A stretch of DNA of 35,384 nt from Candidatus Babelota bacterium (lineage in GTDB: Bacteria > Babelota > Babeliae > Babelales > Vermiphilaceae). The stretch is from assembly GCA_023382795.1 (NCBI GenBank), contig JAHDWT010000010.1, positions 1 through 35,384 on the forward strand, given 5' to 3'. Shown one piece after another: positions 7,845 through 15,646 of this stretch. The position numbers and the translations under genes were made by a program. The notes beneath the pieces were generated by a model. It worked only from the letters and a program-made list of their open reading frames with translations. It did no database searches and had not been told where the DNA came from. Numbering within the stretch: the first letter of the stretch is position 1; each line of letters opens with the position of its first letter.

Positions 7845-9707
7845 TTAGAAAGCTTTCACTGCACTAACAATGGCTTGGGCATCAATATGCGCCCAGGCCA
7901 TTAGTTTTTCTGGAGAACCTGAACGTGGCAATTGTGGTACCGCGAGTGCGACCACCTGAATGTTTTCATTGCACACAGCCATCGCTACTGCTTCACCGAT
8001 ACCACCCTGTGCATAATGATCTTCAACCGTAATTAGGTTGCCACCTGATTGTTGACCTAAAAGTGTCAGCGTCGCCACATCTAGGGGTTTTATACTGTAA
8101 AGATCAATAACCGCTATGCTGATCCCTTCTTGCTGAAGCGATTCATACGCCTTAAGAGCCTCAAATACCGTAATACCTGCTGCAACTACACATGCAACAT
8201 CATCTGCAGATTGACGCAGAATCTTACATCCACCAATCGGAAACTCTTCATACACATCATAAATAACCGGAGTTTTTGGACGCGTGGTACGTATATAACT
8301 AATACCCGCTGTGTAATTAGCCATTTCAGCAACAAGTTTATAGGTGCTTACGGCATCACAGGGGTACAATACCACCGAATCAGGCAAACACCGCATCATC
8401 GCAATATCTTCCAATGCCATTTGCGAAGGACCGTCTTCACCAATAGATACTCCGGCATGCGAGCCAGATAATCTTAATGCTGCTTGAGAAATTGCTGCCA
8501 TGCGAATTTGATCATGCGCACGGCTCATGAATGCGCCAAATGTTGATGCAAATGGTATCTTTTTGCAGGACTCAAATCCAAGAGCCATACCGATCATATT
8601 CTGTTCAGCAATAAAACATTGCACAAAACGATCGGGGAATTTTTGTTCAAAAAGTTCGGCATACGTAGAATTTTTCACTTCTGCATCAAGAGCTACCACC
8701 TGCGCACATACTCGTCCTAGCGCTGCAAGCCCTTGGCCATAACTTTCACGGGTAGCGATCGAATCCCCTTTTTTATAATGGGGATCAGGTAAGCTAAGGG
8801 GAAACTCTGGTGTTCGTAGTTTACTTGATGATGCAGGAATTTTCGCACGCCAAACATAGCTTTCTTCTTCGAACTTTTGTGCTTGAGCAAAGCGAGCTGA
8901 GAGTTGTTGTAAAACTTCATTAAGCTCCTCCTTTGGAAATGCTTTTCCGTGAAACCCTTGCTTATCTTCTGCCTGAATCACCCCGTAGCCTTTTATGGTC
9001 TTTGCAATGATAACGATGGGATTTCCTTCATAACGCACTGCTTTTTCGTAAGCCTCAACAATGCTTTGCATGTTATGCCCATCAATCACCAGCGTATGCC
9101 AACCAAATGCCTTGAATTTTTCTTCATAACGATGTGCATGATGCCCATGAATACTTTCAGTACTCTGTCCAAGACCATTGACATCAACTATGGCCACAAG
9201 ATTGTCTAATTTATAATGATGTGCAATTTCAGCGGCTTCCCAGATCGAGCCTTCAGCAAGCTCGCCATCACCAAGTAACACAAACGTTTTATATATCCGT
9301 TGGTCACGCTTTGCTGCAAGCGCCATGCCTACCCCTACAGAAAGTCCTATTCCTAGTGAACCGGTAGCAGCATGTACATACGGAAATAGTCGCGTAGGGT
9401 GGCCTTCAAGAGTGGAACCAAAATCACGATAGGTCGTCAAATCTGCATCAGTGAGTATGCCAAGCTCTTTGTACGCAGCGTAGAGTAAGGCCGATGCATG
9501 GCCTTTGGAAAGCACAAAACGATCATTGTCTGGATTGTCAGGATCTTGAGGATCATAGCGCATGGTAGTAAAAAAAAGAGCCGCAACAAGATCTGCGGCA
9601 GAGAGACACGATGTTGGATGACCAGAAGCAGCAAGAGATGTCATAATAAGTGAAGATTCACGAAGTTTGTATGCTTTGTATTCAAGAAATCGCATCAATC
9701 CGTTCAC
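7845..9707 (-). CDS. tkt: Transketolase (620 aa, short animal-like type)
   Basis: A thiamine-diphosphate enzyme that moves two-carbon units between ketose and aldose phosphates in the non-oxidative pentose phosphate pathway; cytoplasmic. In order: the N-terminal GHPTSCLSAADL and SKGHASALLYAA elements, the ThDP motif GDGELAEGS with its downstream N (AIVDVNGLGQS), the pyrimidine-domain catalytic region EQNMIGMALGFES, and SHAGVSIGEDGPSQMALED. The C-terminal domain is complete. At 620 residues it matches the short form typified by animal TKT (about 623) rather than the roughly 660-residue E. coli form, and the GEDGPSQMALED stretch is very animal-like. GTG 9707 has AAGGA upstream; ATG 9695 is a possible alternative. 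It complements zwf and gnd at 16804-19109 to give a near-complete pentose phosphate route. It is convergent with the ankyrin row. Confidence 0.95.
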   Translation of the reverse strand: MNGLMRFLEYKAYKLRESSLIMTSLAASGHPTSCLSAADLVAALFFTTMRYDPQDPDNPDNDRFVLSKGHASALLYAAYKELGILTDADLTTYRDFGSTLEGHPTRLFPYVHAATGSLGIGLSVGVGMALAAKRDQRIYKTFVLLGDGELAEGSIWEAAEIAHHYKLDNLVAIVDVNGLGQSTESIHGHHAHRYEEKFKAFGWHTLVIDGHNMQSIVEAYEKAVRYEGNPIVIIAKTIKGYGVIQAEDKQGFHGKAFPKEELNEVLQQLSARFAQAQKFEEESYVWRAKIPASSSKLRTPEFPLSLPDPHYKKGDSIATRESYGQGLAALGRVCAQVVALDAEVKNSTYAELFEQKFPDRFVQCFIAEQNMIGMALGFESCKKIPFASTFGAFMSRAHDQIRMAAISQAALRLSGSHAGVSIGEDGPSQMALEDIAMMRCLPDSVVLYPCDAVSTYKLVAEMANYTAGISYIRTTRPKTPVIYDVYEEFPIGGCKILRQSADDVACVVAAGITVFEALKAYESLQQEGISIAVIDLYSIKPLDVATLTLLGQQSGGNLITVEDHYAQGGIGEAVAMAVCNENIQVVALAVPQLPRSGSPEKLMAWAHIDAQAIVSAVKAF

Positions 9708-9793
9708 GTCGCGTATAATCCTTATTTTTTAGCCAAACCGCATAATCTCCTGGAGTATGCCACACTAAAAAACGAAGACGCAACGTTTAATGT

Positions 9794-10006
9794 CTATTTC
9801 TTTTTCTTGTCCGCAGAGTGACCAGCAGCACCTCGCCAATTTTCATTGCGCGCCCAAGGAATCATGCGAGCAATGAACTGCGCACCACGTGACATTTTTC
9901 TTTTGGTGGAATCATACAAACTTTGCCACGCCTGCCGCATGCGCGTTTTTCCGCGGTTCTTCATTAATTCTTGATTGTGTTCTTGATGGTCTTTTTCATA
10001 ACGCAT
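9794..10006 (-). CDS. Small basic hypothetical protein (70 aa)
   Basis: The start ATG at 10006 has a strong AAGGAG site eight bases upstream, which supports a real gene; the open frame beyond it lacks one. The protein is strongly basic, hydrophilic and probably helical, beginning MRYEKDHQEHNQEL and ending in a run of lysines (SADKKKK). It has no membrane segment or known domain. Such proteins may bind nucleic acid or a ribosomal partner, but nothing here proves it. It lies 86 bases upstream of transketolase on the same strand, and the two might share a transcript. Confidence 0.6.
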   Translation of the reverse strand: MRYEKDHQEHNQELMKNRGKTRMRQAWQSLYDSTKRKMSRGAQFIARMIPWARNENWRGAAGHSADKKKK

Positions 10007-10140
10007 AAAGCTACTCCTTAAGCACATTATTACCATCCTATTGTCTTACTGTTTAACGTAGCACATCGCACAAAATAAAATCAAGACTGCATTTTTATGC
10101 AAAAACATGTTTTATTCATGACAAAAACAGTAATTTTAAT

Positions 10141-11157
10141 ATGCTAATATACATGCTATCCCATAAAAAAATTACTCGTGTATACCATACCGCTACGCAG
10201 TGGCTTATCCGCGTAGTGCAGATACAGCTGTTTGTCACTATAGTATCATTACCCATACTTACCAACTGGGGCATTCCAACATCCTGGTTTACCCTCATTG
10301 GCAACATCATTTTTACCCCACTGTTGAGCGGTTTTTTGCTCCTTAGTTCACTCATAGTCATCACCGCACTCTGCAGCATTCCTAATATGATACTCGTCAA
10401 GCTACTTGATCTGCTAAGTACTTCTTGGTTATGGCTTCTGGGTAATTCATACAAAAGTTGGCTCGTTGCGCTTCCACAGCCACCCTGGTGGTGGTGTTTT
10501 TTGGTGCCCGCAGGGGCTGTTATAAGTGTAAAATACGCTACATCACGAATACACAGCGTCATTCTACTCGGTGGCCTCTTACTCGGCTCATGCTTGTATC
10601 TTAAATTAACGCATATCTCTGACACCGTGCTACGCACGATTCCTTGCTCTCGGGGATATGTTACCTTAGTCAAGGCACACGGAAGCATATGGTTGATTGA
10701 TCCAGGGCACAGCGCTCGACTCAATGACCCCATTAATTGGATTGACTATACGTTACTCCCCACCATAATTAAAACAACCGGATCCATGACTATAGACCAC
10801 TACATCATCATGCGGCCTACCGTGCGTACGCTTAAAGCGCTTCATCATCTCATCGGCCAGGCGACAATCCACCATCTCTATGTTCCATTCTGGGAAAAAC
10901 AGCCAGCTAACTCAAAAACCTTGTCACGAACTTTTATGCGCCTTAAGCGTTTGTGTGAACAAGAACACACAAAAATTCATCGATTGAAAAACAATGCTGC
11001 AACCATATTCGTAACGGTCATGCCTTCGGTTCTCCTTAATAAACCATGCGTTGACACCGCGCTCGCCACCCACTATGCTGCGCTCTATCTGGATATGCCC
11101 AAAAAACAAGGAGAAAAATATGCAACAACACAAGATTCTATTAGTTGTCGCACATGA
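10141..11157 (+). CDS. Truncated ComEC/Rec2-like membrane protein with degenerate metallo-hydrolase domain (338 aa)
   Basis: The N-terminal half has about five hydrophobic segments. It contains a stretch typical of the end of the ComEC competence channel domain (VSLPILTNWGIPTSWF, then LIGNIIFTPLLSGFLLLSSL). The C-terminal 160 residues resemble the metallo-beta-lactamase-like domain that follows in ComEC: VTLVKAHGSIWLIDPGH corresponds to its first strands and IDxG element. However, the metal-binding HxHxDH motif is absent; at the matching place the sequence reads HYIIMRPTVRTLKAL. Full ComEC proteins have 600-800 residues, so about half is missing at the N-terminus and no remnant is visible upstream. 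No good ribosome binding site precedes ATG 10141 (ATG 10156 is an alternative). It overlaps the next gene by 38 bases. It may be a reduced lineage-specific form or a decaying gene. Confidence 0.6.
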   Translation: MLIYMLSHKKITRVYHTATQWLIRVVQIQLFVTIVSLPILTNWGIPTSWFTLIGNIIFTPLLSGFLLLSSLIVITALCSIPNMILVKLLDLLSTSWLWLLGNSYKSWLVALPQPPWWWCFLVPAGAVISVKYATSRIHSVILLGGLLLGSCLYLKLTHISDTVLRTIPCSRGYVTLVKAHGSIWLIDPGHSARLNDPINWIDYTLLPTIIKTTGSMTIDHYIIMRPTVRTLKALHHLIGQATIHHLYVPFWEKQPANSKTLSRTFMRLKRLCEQEHTKIHRLKNNAATIFVTVMPSVLLNKPCVDTALATHYAALYLDMPKKQGEKYATTQDSISCRT

Positions 11158-11647
11158 AGGCTTTCAGCACATTGAATATCGCACTCCCAAAAAGATTCTT
11201 GAGTCTGCTGGCTTTCACGTGGTGACTGCAAGTGATCGTGCTGGCACTGCGCGCGCAAAGGATGAGTCAACAACATCGGTAGACCTTACCCTAGACATGG
11301 TTAAACCAAGCGATTATCAAGGCATATTCTTTATTGGTGGACCGGGAGCTTTAGAGTGTCTTGATAATCCAATAAGCTATGGCATCATACAACAAGCCCA
11401 TAAACTTGGGGTACTCATCGGAGCAATTTGCATAGCAACGCGTATTTTAGCCCATGCCAATGTCCTAAAACGTATCAGTGCAACCGGATGGGATGGCGAT
11501 GAAAAATTGACTGATATATACCGAGAATATGGTGTTTATTATCTACAACAGCCAGTCGTATCTGATCAAAAAGTTATTACTGCAACCGGTCCTGACACCG
11601 CACAAGCATTTGGGCAAGAAATTGTTCGCGTACTCAAGGCTTCATAA
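11120..11647 (+). CDS. DJ-1/PfpI family protein (175 aa)
   Basis: Start at ATG 11120, preceded by AAGGAG; the frame extends upstream into the ComEC-like gene but without a start signal. The class-I glutamine-amidotransferase-like fold is visible: strand one KILLVVAHEGFQHIEY with the conserved Glu (E19), FIGGPGALECLDNP at residues 71-84, and the nucleophile elbow GAICIATRILA with Cys104. The C-terminal VITATGPDTAQAFGQEIV is also typical of the family. Length is normal (170-190). Members act as glyoxalases, deglycase-like or stress-protection proteins, and some are proteases or chaperones. The actual reaction cannot be assigned. Cytoplasmic; probably translated together with the gene it overlaps. 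Confidence 0.88.
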   Translation: MQQHKILLVVAHEGFQHIEYRTPKKILESAGFHVVTASDRAGTARAKDESTTSVDLTLDMVKPSDYQGIFFIGGPGALECLDNPISYGIIQQAHKLGVLIGAICIATRILAHANVLKRISATGWDGDEKLTDIYREYGVYYLQQPVVSDQKVITATGPDTAQAFGQEIVRVLKAS

Positions 11648-11708
11648 ATCTCTGCGATACACTAAAAAATAGTAGCGGGAATTGCGCAATGGAGCGTATG
11701 GATTTTTC

Positions 11709-11737
11709 TTGCTCGAATATATCAAATTTGGCATAAT
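11709..11737 (+). promoter_or_regulatory. Possible promoter of the toxin gene
   Basis: TTGCTC (11709-11714), a 17-base spacer and CATAAT (11732-11737) lie 17 bases before the ATG at 11754. The -10 matches five of six positions and the -35 only three, so this is weak. Confidence 0.3.
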
Positions 11738-11753
11738 TAAAAGCGAAATTGTT

Positions 11754-12113
11754 ATGAAGCAAAAAGAACTCATTTGGGTTGGATCTAGTAAAAATGATTT
11801 GAAAAATTGTCCTGAGGACATCAAGGATGAAATGGATTATACCCTTCGTAAGGTGCAGCAAGGCGAACAGCCCAACAACGCGAAAGTACTTAAAGGATTT
11901 GGGAGCGCTGGTGTGTTAGAAATTATCTCCTATGATGAATCAGGTACCTATCGCACGGTGTATACGGTCAAAATGGCAGAAGTCGTATTCATTTTGCATG
12001 TATTTCAAAAAAAATCTAAACAGGGAATCAAGACACCAAAAAATGAAATGGATCTTGTAGAAAGTAGGCTTAAACAAGCGCAACAAATTTACCAAGAAAG
12101 ATATCAAAAATGA
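11754..12113 (+). CDS. HigB/RelE-type toxin, phage Gp49-like family (119 aa)
   Basis: Probable type II toxin of the RelE superfamily, an mRNA-cleaving ribosome-dependent RNase in characterised members. Seen directly: LIWVGSSKNDL at the start, VLKGFGSAGVLEI in the centre, and the hallmark C-terminal block VVFILHVFQKKSKQGIKTPK followed by a helix (LVESRLKQAQ). In the family this block carries the basic and aromatic catalytic surface. Length is normal. ATG 11754 was chosen because it gives the usual family start; the frame continues upstream without support. The stop overlaps the antitoxin start as ATGA, the standard toxin-first HigBA order. The antitoxin is frameshifted (12110-12503), so the toxin is either silent, weakened or neutralised otherwise. 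Confidence 0.88.
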   Translation: MKQKELIWVGSSKNDLKNCPEDIKDEMDYTLRKVQQGEQPNNAKVLKGFGSAGVLEIISYDESGTYRTVYTVKMAEVVFILHVFQKKSKQGIKTPKNEMDLVESRLKQAQQIYQERYQK

Positions 12114-12503
12114 AAAAAGATGATGGATACGAAATAAGCTCAGGTAATATATTTGCTGACCTTGGTCTTTCCAATCCAGAAGAGCGACTTGCCAAAGCAA
12201 ACCTTGCAATACAGATTAATACTATAATTAAAGCAAGCTGCAGCAGCAGAGCTACTGGGCATCGATCAACCTAAAATTTCAGCTTTAAGCGCTGGAAAAC
12301 TTTCAGGGTTTTCGCTAGAAAGATTGTTTCGTTTTTTGAATATATTAGATCAAGATATTACGATTCAGATTACGCCGAAAAAGAAATCCAAAAAAGTTGC
12401 ACATATCACGGTAGATGCGCCAACCAAAAAATCAACCATCATAAAACAACCTAGAACACCTTCCAATTCACCCCGCGTGCAAGCAAGAAAAAAAAGTAAG
12501 TGA
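12110..12503 (+). pseudogene. Frameshifted HigA-type XRE antitoxin
   Basis: From ATG 12110 the frame encodes 54 residues (MKKDDGYEISSGNIFADLGL ... LAIQINTIIK) and then stops at TAA 12272-12274. A second frame, entered around 12228-12237, continues the expected antitoxin: LKQAAAAELLGIDQPKISAL, then GFSLERLFRFLNILDQDITI, and a basic tail ending at TGA 12501-12503. Family members read continuously through I-I-(K)-x3-LxQxxAAxLLGIxQPxIS. A few residues plus the reading frame therefore appear to have been lost near 12222-12235, between ATTAAA and CAAGCT. The two halves of the helix-turn-helix domain are thus separated. It could be a genuine deletion, a programmed frameshift or a sequencing error; I see no slippery sequence at the junction. 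Confidence 0.75.
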
Positions 12504-12639
12504 AAGCGCTATTTAAGGAAAATTTCGAGCTAATCCCGTTCTGTCTTTAACCGTTTTTAATTTCACACGCACTTCGTTCAATAGTAATTACACCTCAGGC
12601 TCTTACAGAATAAAAACTGGAGCTAGCGTATCTATCTAT

Positions 12640-14859
12640 TCATGTCCTACTTTTGAGCAAAGAATCATAGATGTCATATCGCTTAACCGTCGTCTCCTCG
12701 CTCGTAGGGACAGAGTCATTTCCAAAATAAGAAGCCGCCCATGTATCCCACGTATCAGGAATATTACCCTTTTTAAGCACGGCCTCCAAAATATTTGGCC
12801 ATAGTGCATGCATGGACTTCCGCTCATCTTCAGGCAATGAAGCAAATGCTCTCAATACCCAGCTTCCCATCAGAATCTCTTTGCGACGAAAAATTTTTGT
12901 GTTAATCCAATTTAAAGCTCTCTCTTTCCATGTGGGTAACCGCAGAGAACAATGCATATGCGGATAAGGACGAGCACCCATACGCACCACTAACCGTGTC
13001 AGAATAGCTTTTGCAAGAACTTCTTCCGCAGGCAATCCTTCGGCAATAAATTTTTTTGTTTTTACTTTACCATCACGGGATACCGTAATAATACCCTTGC
13101 TATCAGGACTAAAATTAGCAGTTTGAACTAGAGCATCGTGTTCCACTACTTCCATAAGCTTTCCACTTGAGACCTCGAACACTTTGACCGTATAGGCACC
13201 AGCAACAACGGCTATGTATTTGTTATCAGGGCTAAAATTTACTGCCCATGTCCCGCTATCGCACCGAGTTCGCCAATCACAATACTTATCAAACTCATCA
13301 TTATATCTTATTGTGCTGATAACCTTTTTTGTCAAAGTATCTAAAATTTCAATTTTATTCGTTCCCCAGAGAACAGCAAAATATTTGCTATCCGAGCTAC
13401 AGTCCACCGCCCTTGCATTTTTAAATCTCTGATGCAGAGTGGCAAAAACCCGGCCATCAGAAACACTAACAAGTTTTAGCGTATCGTTGCCATAACATTC
13501 TCTGTTCCAAAATCCTATAACACAATACGTACTGCCACAGTCGTCACCGTAACCCTCTTTTAGCTCATACAAACGAGCCCCTTGAATATCATTTAAAATT
13601 GACCCTGTCGATGCGTCTACAATCTTAAGTCCATCCCTAGATTGGACGAACACATAGTTGCCATTATGGCTACAATGAGCGCCTACTCCGTTTATAGTAA
13701 CAATATCCTGTAGGCTTGCGGTATCAATTATTCGTACCCTGTGCCTTTCTTGGACTCCGGGTGGCCCCGAAACCGTGATAATTCTAGATCCATTAGAACT
13801 AAAACGTGCTGAATATGCCCGTCCTTCATGATCAATAACAACTTTTGATCCAGAGAGGATATCGGTTATAACCACTCCTCCAGAACCTTCAGCAGTAATA
13901 ACCTTTTTGTTATCTGGGCTGAAATTTGCTTCATATATGTGGTATGCCCAACGGTTTATTGTAGCAATATCGCTCCAATCGGATGTTTTCATCCCGTGCG
14001 CCGAACTATCACTTATCAAAACTACATACTGACCATTTGGACTAAATCTAACTGAATGTATAGAGCTCCTACCTATGCGCCGACTCATGTTCATGGTTGC
14101 AATATCAATTATTCGAACCTCACCATCTTCCTCACCATTTTTGGTCGCCACTACATCTTTGATCGCCACTACATGACTACCATTTGGTGTAAAACAGCTA
14201 GGCACATTATTAGGCGGATAATTTTTATCTCCCCCACAACTTATTCCCTGCGTAAAGACAGTATTAAGTATCGGCTTGGATACCGCTTTGCATGCCACAG
14301 CATCAATAAATTCATTATTTGGTAATGGAAAGTGTTTCTGATTGTACAAATCGGGACAATCCAACATTTGCGATAATGTATCTGCAAGACTATCCTGTAA
14401 GTAAGAAACTTGGAACTGATCTGCAAGACATATAAGCTCCAGAATAAGATTCTTTTGCCCTATGGTAGGTGTTGATATGTAGGGAATCGCACTATTAGGT
14501 AGCTTTACCTGCATCCAAGGTGGCATAATTGATTTTTGAAGATTTAATAGACTCACAAAAGCTTGAACAGCTTCTCGTGAACACATTTGTTCGTCGATAT
14601 TAATGGTATAACGGCTCTTTGACCCGAATTCTTTATTAGCTAATTGCGCTTTAAAAATTGGCGAAATCTGAGCTGCTCGCTCTACTGGAATTCTACCAAT
14701 GCCTTCCCCATTCCACTGTAGATCAAGCATCAACGATCCTATTCCCTTTTTCCATAGCGCCTCGTGCTGCGCACGCTGCACCATAGCCATTGAAGACAAG
14801 AGATTCGGCAATAATGTTAGACCTATAATTACGCTTATAAGCAATGTTCTTGATTTCAT
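12640..14859 (-). CDS. Exported BTB/Skp1-like plus WD40-like beta-propeller protein (739 aa)
   Basis: The ATG at 14859 follows GGGAGGGG, and residues 1-24 are a signal peptide (SRTLLISVIIGLTLLPNLLSS). Residues 40-165 resemble a BTB/Skp1 fold: GRIPVERAAQISPIFKAQL matches the first helices after the beta-hairpin, INIDEQMCSREAVQAFVSLL the central part, and LELICLADQFQVSYLQDSL the later helix pair. Residues 215-610 hold about seven WD40-like blades with recurring FSPDNKxI units (VRFSPNGQYVV, ANFSPDNKKVI, ARFSSNGSRII, VNFSPDNKYIA, ANFSPDSKGII). A helical C-terminal region of about 120 residues follows. In eukaryotes BTB or Skp1 folds link substrate-binding propellers to cullin ubiquitin ligases, which suggests a host-directed role. 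The propeller is firm, the BTB-like call tentative. It has its own strong promoter. Confidence 0.75.
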   Translation of the reverse strand: MKSRTLLISVIIGLTLLPNLLSSMAMVQRAQHEALWKKGIGSLMLDLQWNGEGIGRIPVERAAQISPIFKAQLANKEFGSKSRYTINIDEQMCSREAVQAFVSLLNLQKSIMPPWMQVKLPNSAIPYISTPTIGQKNLILELICLADQFQVSYLQDSLADTLSQMLDCPDLYNQKHFPLPNNEFIDAVACKAVSKPILNTVFTQGISCGGDKNYPPNNVPSCFTPNGSHVVAIKDVVATKNGEEDGEVRIIDIATMNMSRRIGRSSIHSVRFSPNGQYVVLISDSSAHGMKTSDWSDIATINRWAYHIYEANFSPDNKKVITAEGSGGVVITDILSGSKVVIDHEGRAYSARFSSNGSRIITVSGPPGVQERHRVRIIDTASLQDIVTINGVGAHCSHNGNYVFVQSRDGLKIVDASTGSILNDIQGARLYELKEGYGDDCGSTYCVIGFWNRECYGNDTLKLVSVSDGRVFATLHQRFKNARAVDCSSDSKYFAVLWGTNKIEILDTLTKKVISTIRYNDEFDKYCDWRTRCDSGTWAVNFSPDNKYIAVVAGAYTVKVFEVSSGKLMEVVEHDALVQTANFSPDSKGIITVSRDGKVKTKKFIAEGLPAEEVLAKAILTRLVVRMGARPYPHMHCSLRLPTWKERALNWINTKIFRRKEILMGSWVLRAFASLPEDERKSMHALWPNILEAVLKKGNIPDTWDTWAASYFGNDSVPTSEETTVKRYDIYDSLLKSRT

Positions 14860-14902
14860 GACCCCTCCCAAGGCTTAAAATATTTTCTTGTCTTATTGTA
14901 AT

Positions 14903-14931
14903 ATTATAACCACCACCAAAACACTTGTCAC
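14903..14931 (-). promoter_or_regulatory. Promoter of the BTB-like/propeller gene
   Basis: On the minus strand GTGACA (14931-14926), a 17-base spacer and a perfect TATAAT (14908-14903) match the sigma70 consensus at eleven of twelve positions. They end 43 bases before the ATG at 14859. This is the best promoter match seen in the window. Confidence 0.6.
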
Positions 14932-15040
14932 CTGCCCCTATATACACTAATTTCTAAAAAACCCTTATTTCCGCCCTTTTTTGCATCAAATTATTTACAA
15001 ACTGAAAACCAGAGTGCTACGCTAGGGATAGAAAAAAGAT

Positions 15041-15048
15041 GCTAAAAT
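15041..15048 (+). promoter_or_regulatory. Possible extended -10 promoter of the Gly-rich gene pair
   Basis: TGCTAAAAT (about 15040-15048) is a TGn-extended -10 box lying 22 bases before the ATG at 15071, with no clear -35. The rest of the divergent gap 14932-15039 is AT-rich and shows nothing further. Confidence 0.3.
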
Positions 15049-15070
15049 ACGCGATTTATGGGAGATCAAC

Positions 15071-15634
15071 ATGACTATAAGAAAAGTTTTTGCAATTATC
15101 AGTTTGTCTGCAGTACTGGCACCAGTTACCCCTGCCTTAAATGCACAGAACATTGGGTTCGGATTTGGCGTGGGAGGAAGAGGTGGTGGCGTATCTTTTG
15201 GGGTTGGTACCGGGCCTTACGGCTATTACGGAAGAAGATATGGACCATGGGGAAGTTATTATCGGCCATGGGGATACGGTTATTACCCTCGCACCACTTA
15301 TGTGGTTCAAGAACCGCCAGCACAACCGGTTGAGGTTGAATACATCACCACACGACAACAAGAACCGACTCAGAAAATGGACCGCCAAGGAAAAAGTTTC
15401 TGGCGAATCACCAATGCAACTAATCAAGACCTCTCAATCGCAAGTGATACTAGTGCTCTCAAGCTTCCTGCTGGTAAGGAATCCAGAAAATTGTACCGCG
15501 ATGAAAGCTTTGATCTAACAGTTACGACTGCAGATGGCCCAAGCATGGCTTTTAAGAATGTTCGCGATCATCACGTTAACATCGTCCGCGACGCTGAAGA
15601 TGGCAACATAGAAATTGAAACATGGAATCAATAG
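15071..15634 (+). CDS. Secreted Gly/Tyr-rich protein (187 aa)
   Basis: ATG 15071 follows GGGAG. Residues 1-25 are a signal peptide with likely cleavage after LNA (ALNA|QN). Residues 27-75 are a low-complexity Gly/Tyr/Trp/Arg stretch (NIGFGFGVGGRGGG, YGYYGRRYGPWGSYYRPWG). A Pro/Gln linker follows, then a C-terminal beta-rich domain of about 75 residues opening with SFWRITNATNQDLSIAS. The same architecture, with a similar start to the last domain (TYTWAIKNKIGSTLII), is found in the next gene, so the two are paralogues. Function is unknown. Gly/aromatic-rich exported proteins can be structural or surface components, but nothing specific can be said. Confidence 0.75.
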   Translation: MTIRKVFAIISLSAVLAPVTPALNAQNIGFGFGVGGRGGGVSFGVGTGPYGYYGRRYGPWGSYYRPWGYGYYPRTTYVVQEPPAQPVEVEYITTRQQEPTQKMDRQGKSFWRITNATNQDLSIASDTSALKLPAGKESRKLYRDESFDLTVTTADGPSMAFKNVRDHHVNIVRDAEDGNIEIETWNQ

Positions 15635-15646
15635 AAAGGAGAGATT

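Noticed and set aside
10088-10101. Hairpin TGCAT-TTTT-ATGCA in the gap between the small basic gene and the ComEC-like gene
   Set aside because: Five A/T-biased pairs in a divergent promoter gap; no evidence for an operator or terminator role.
10116-10733. Long minus-strand open frame opposite the ComEC-like gene
   Set aside because: Its translation has no coherent domain and no ribosome binding site, while the plus-strand frame shows membrane segments and ComEC-like motifs.
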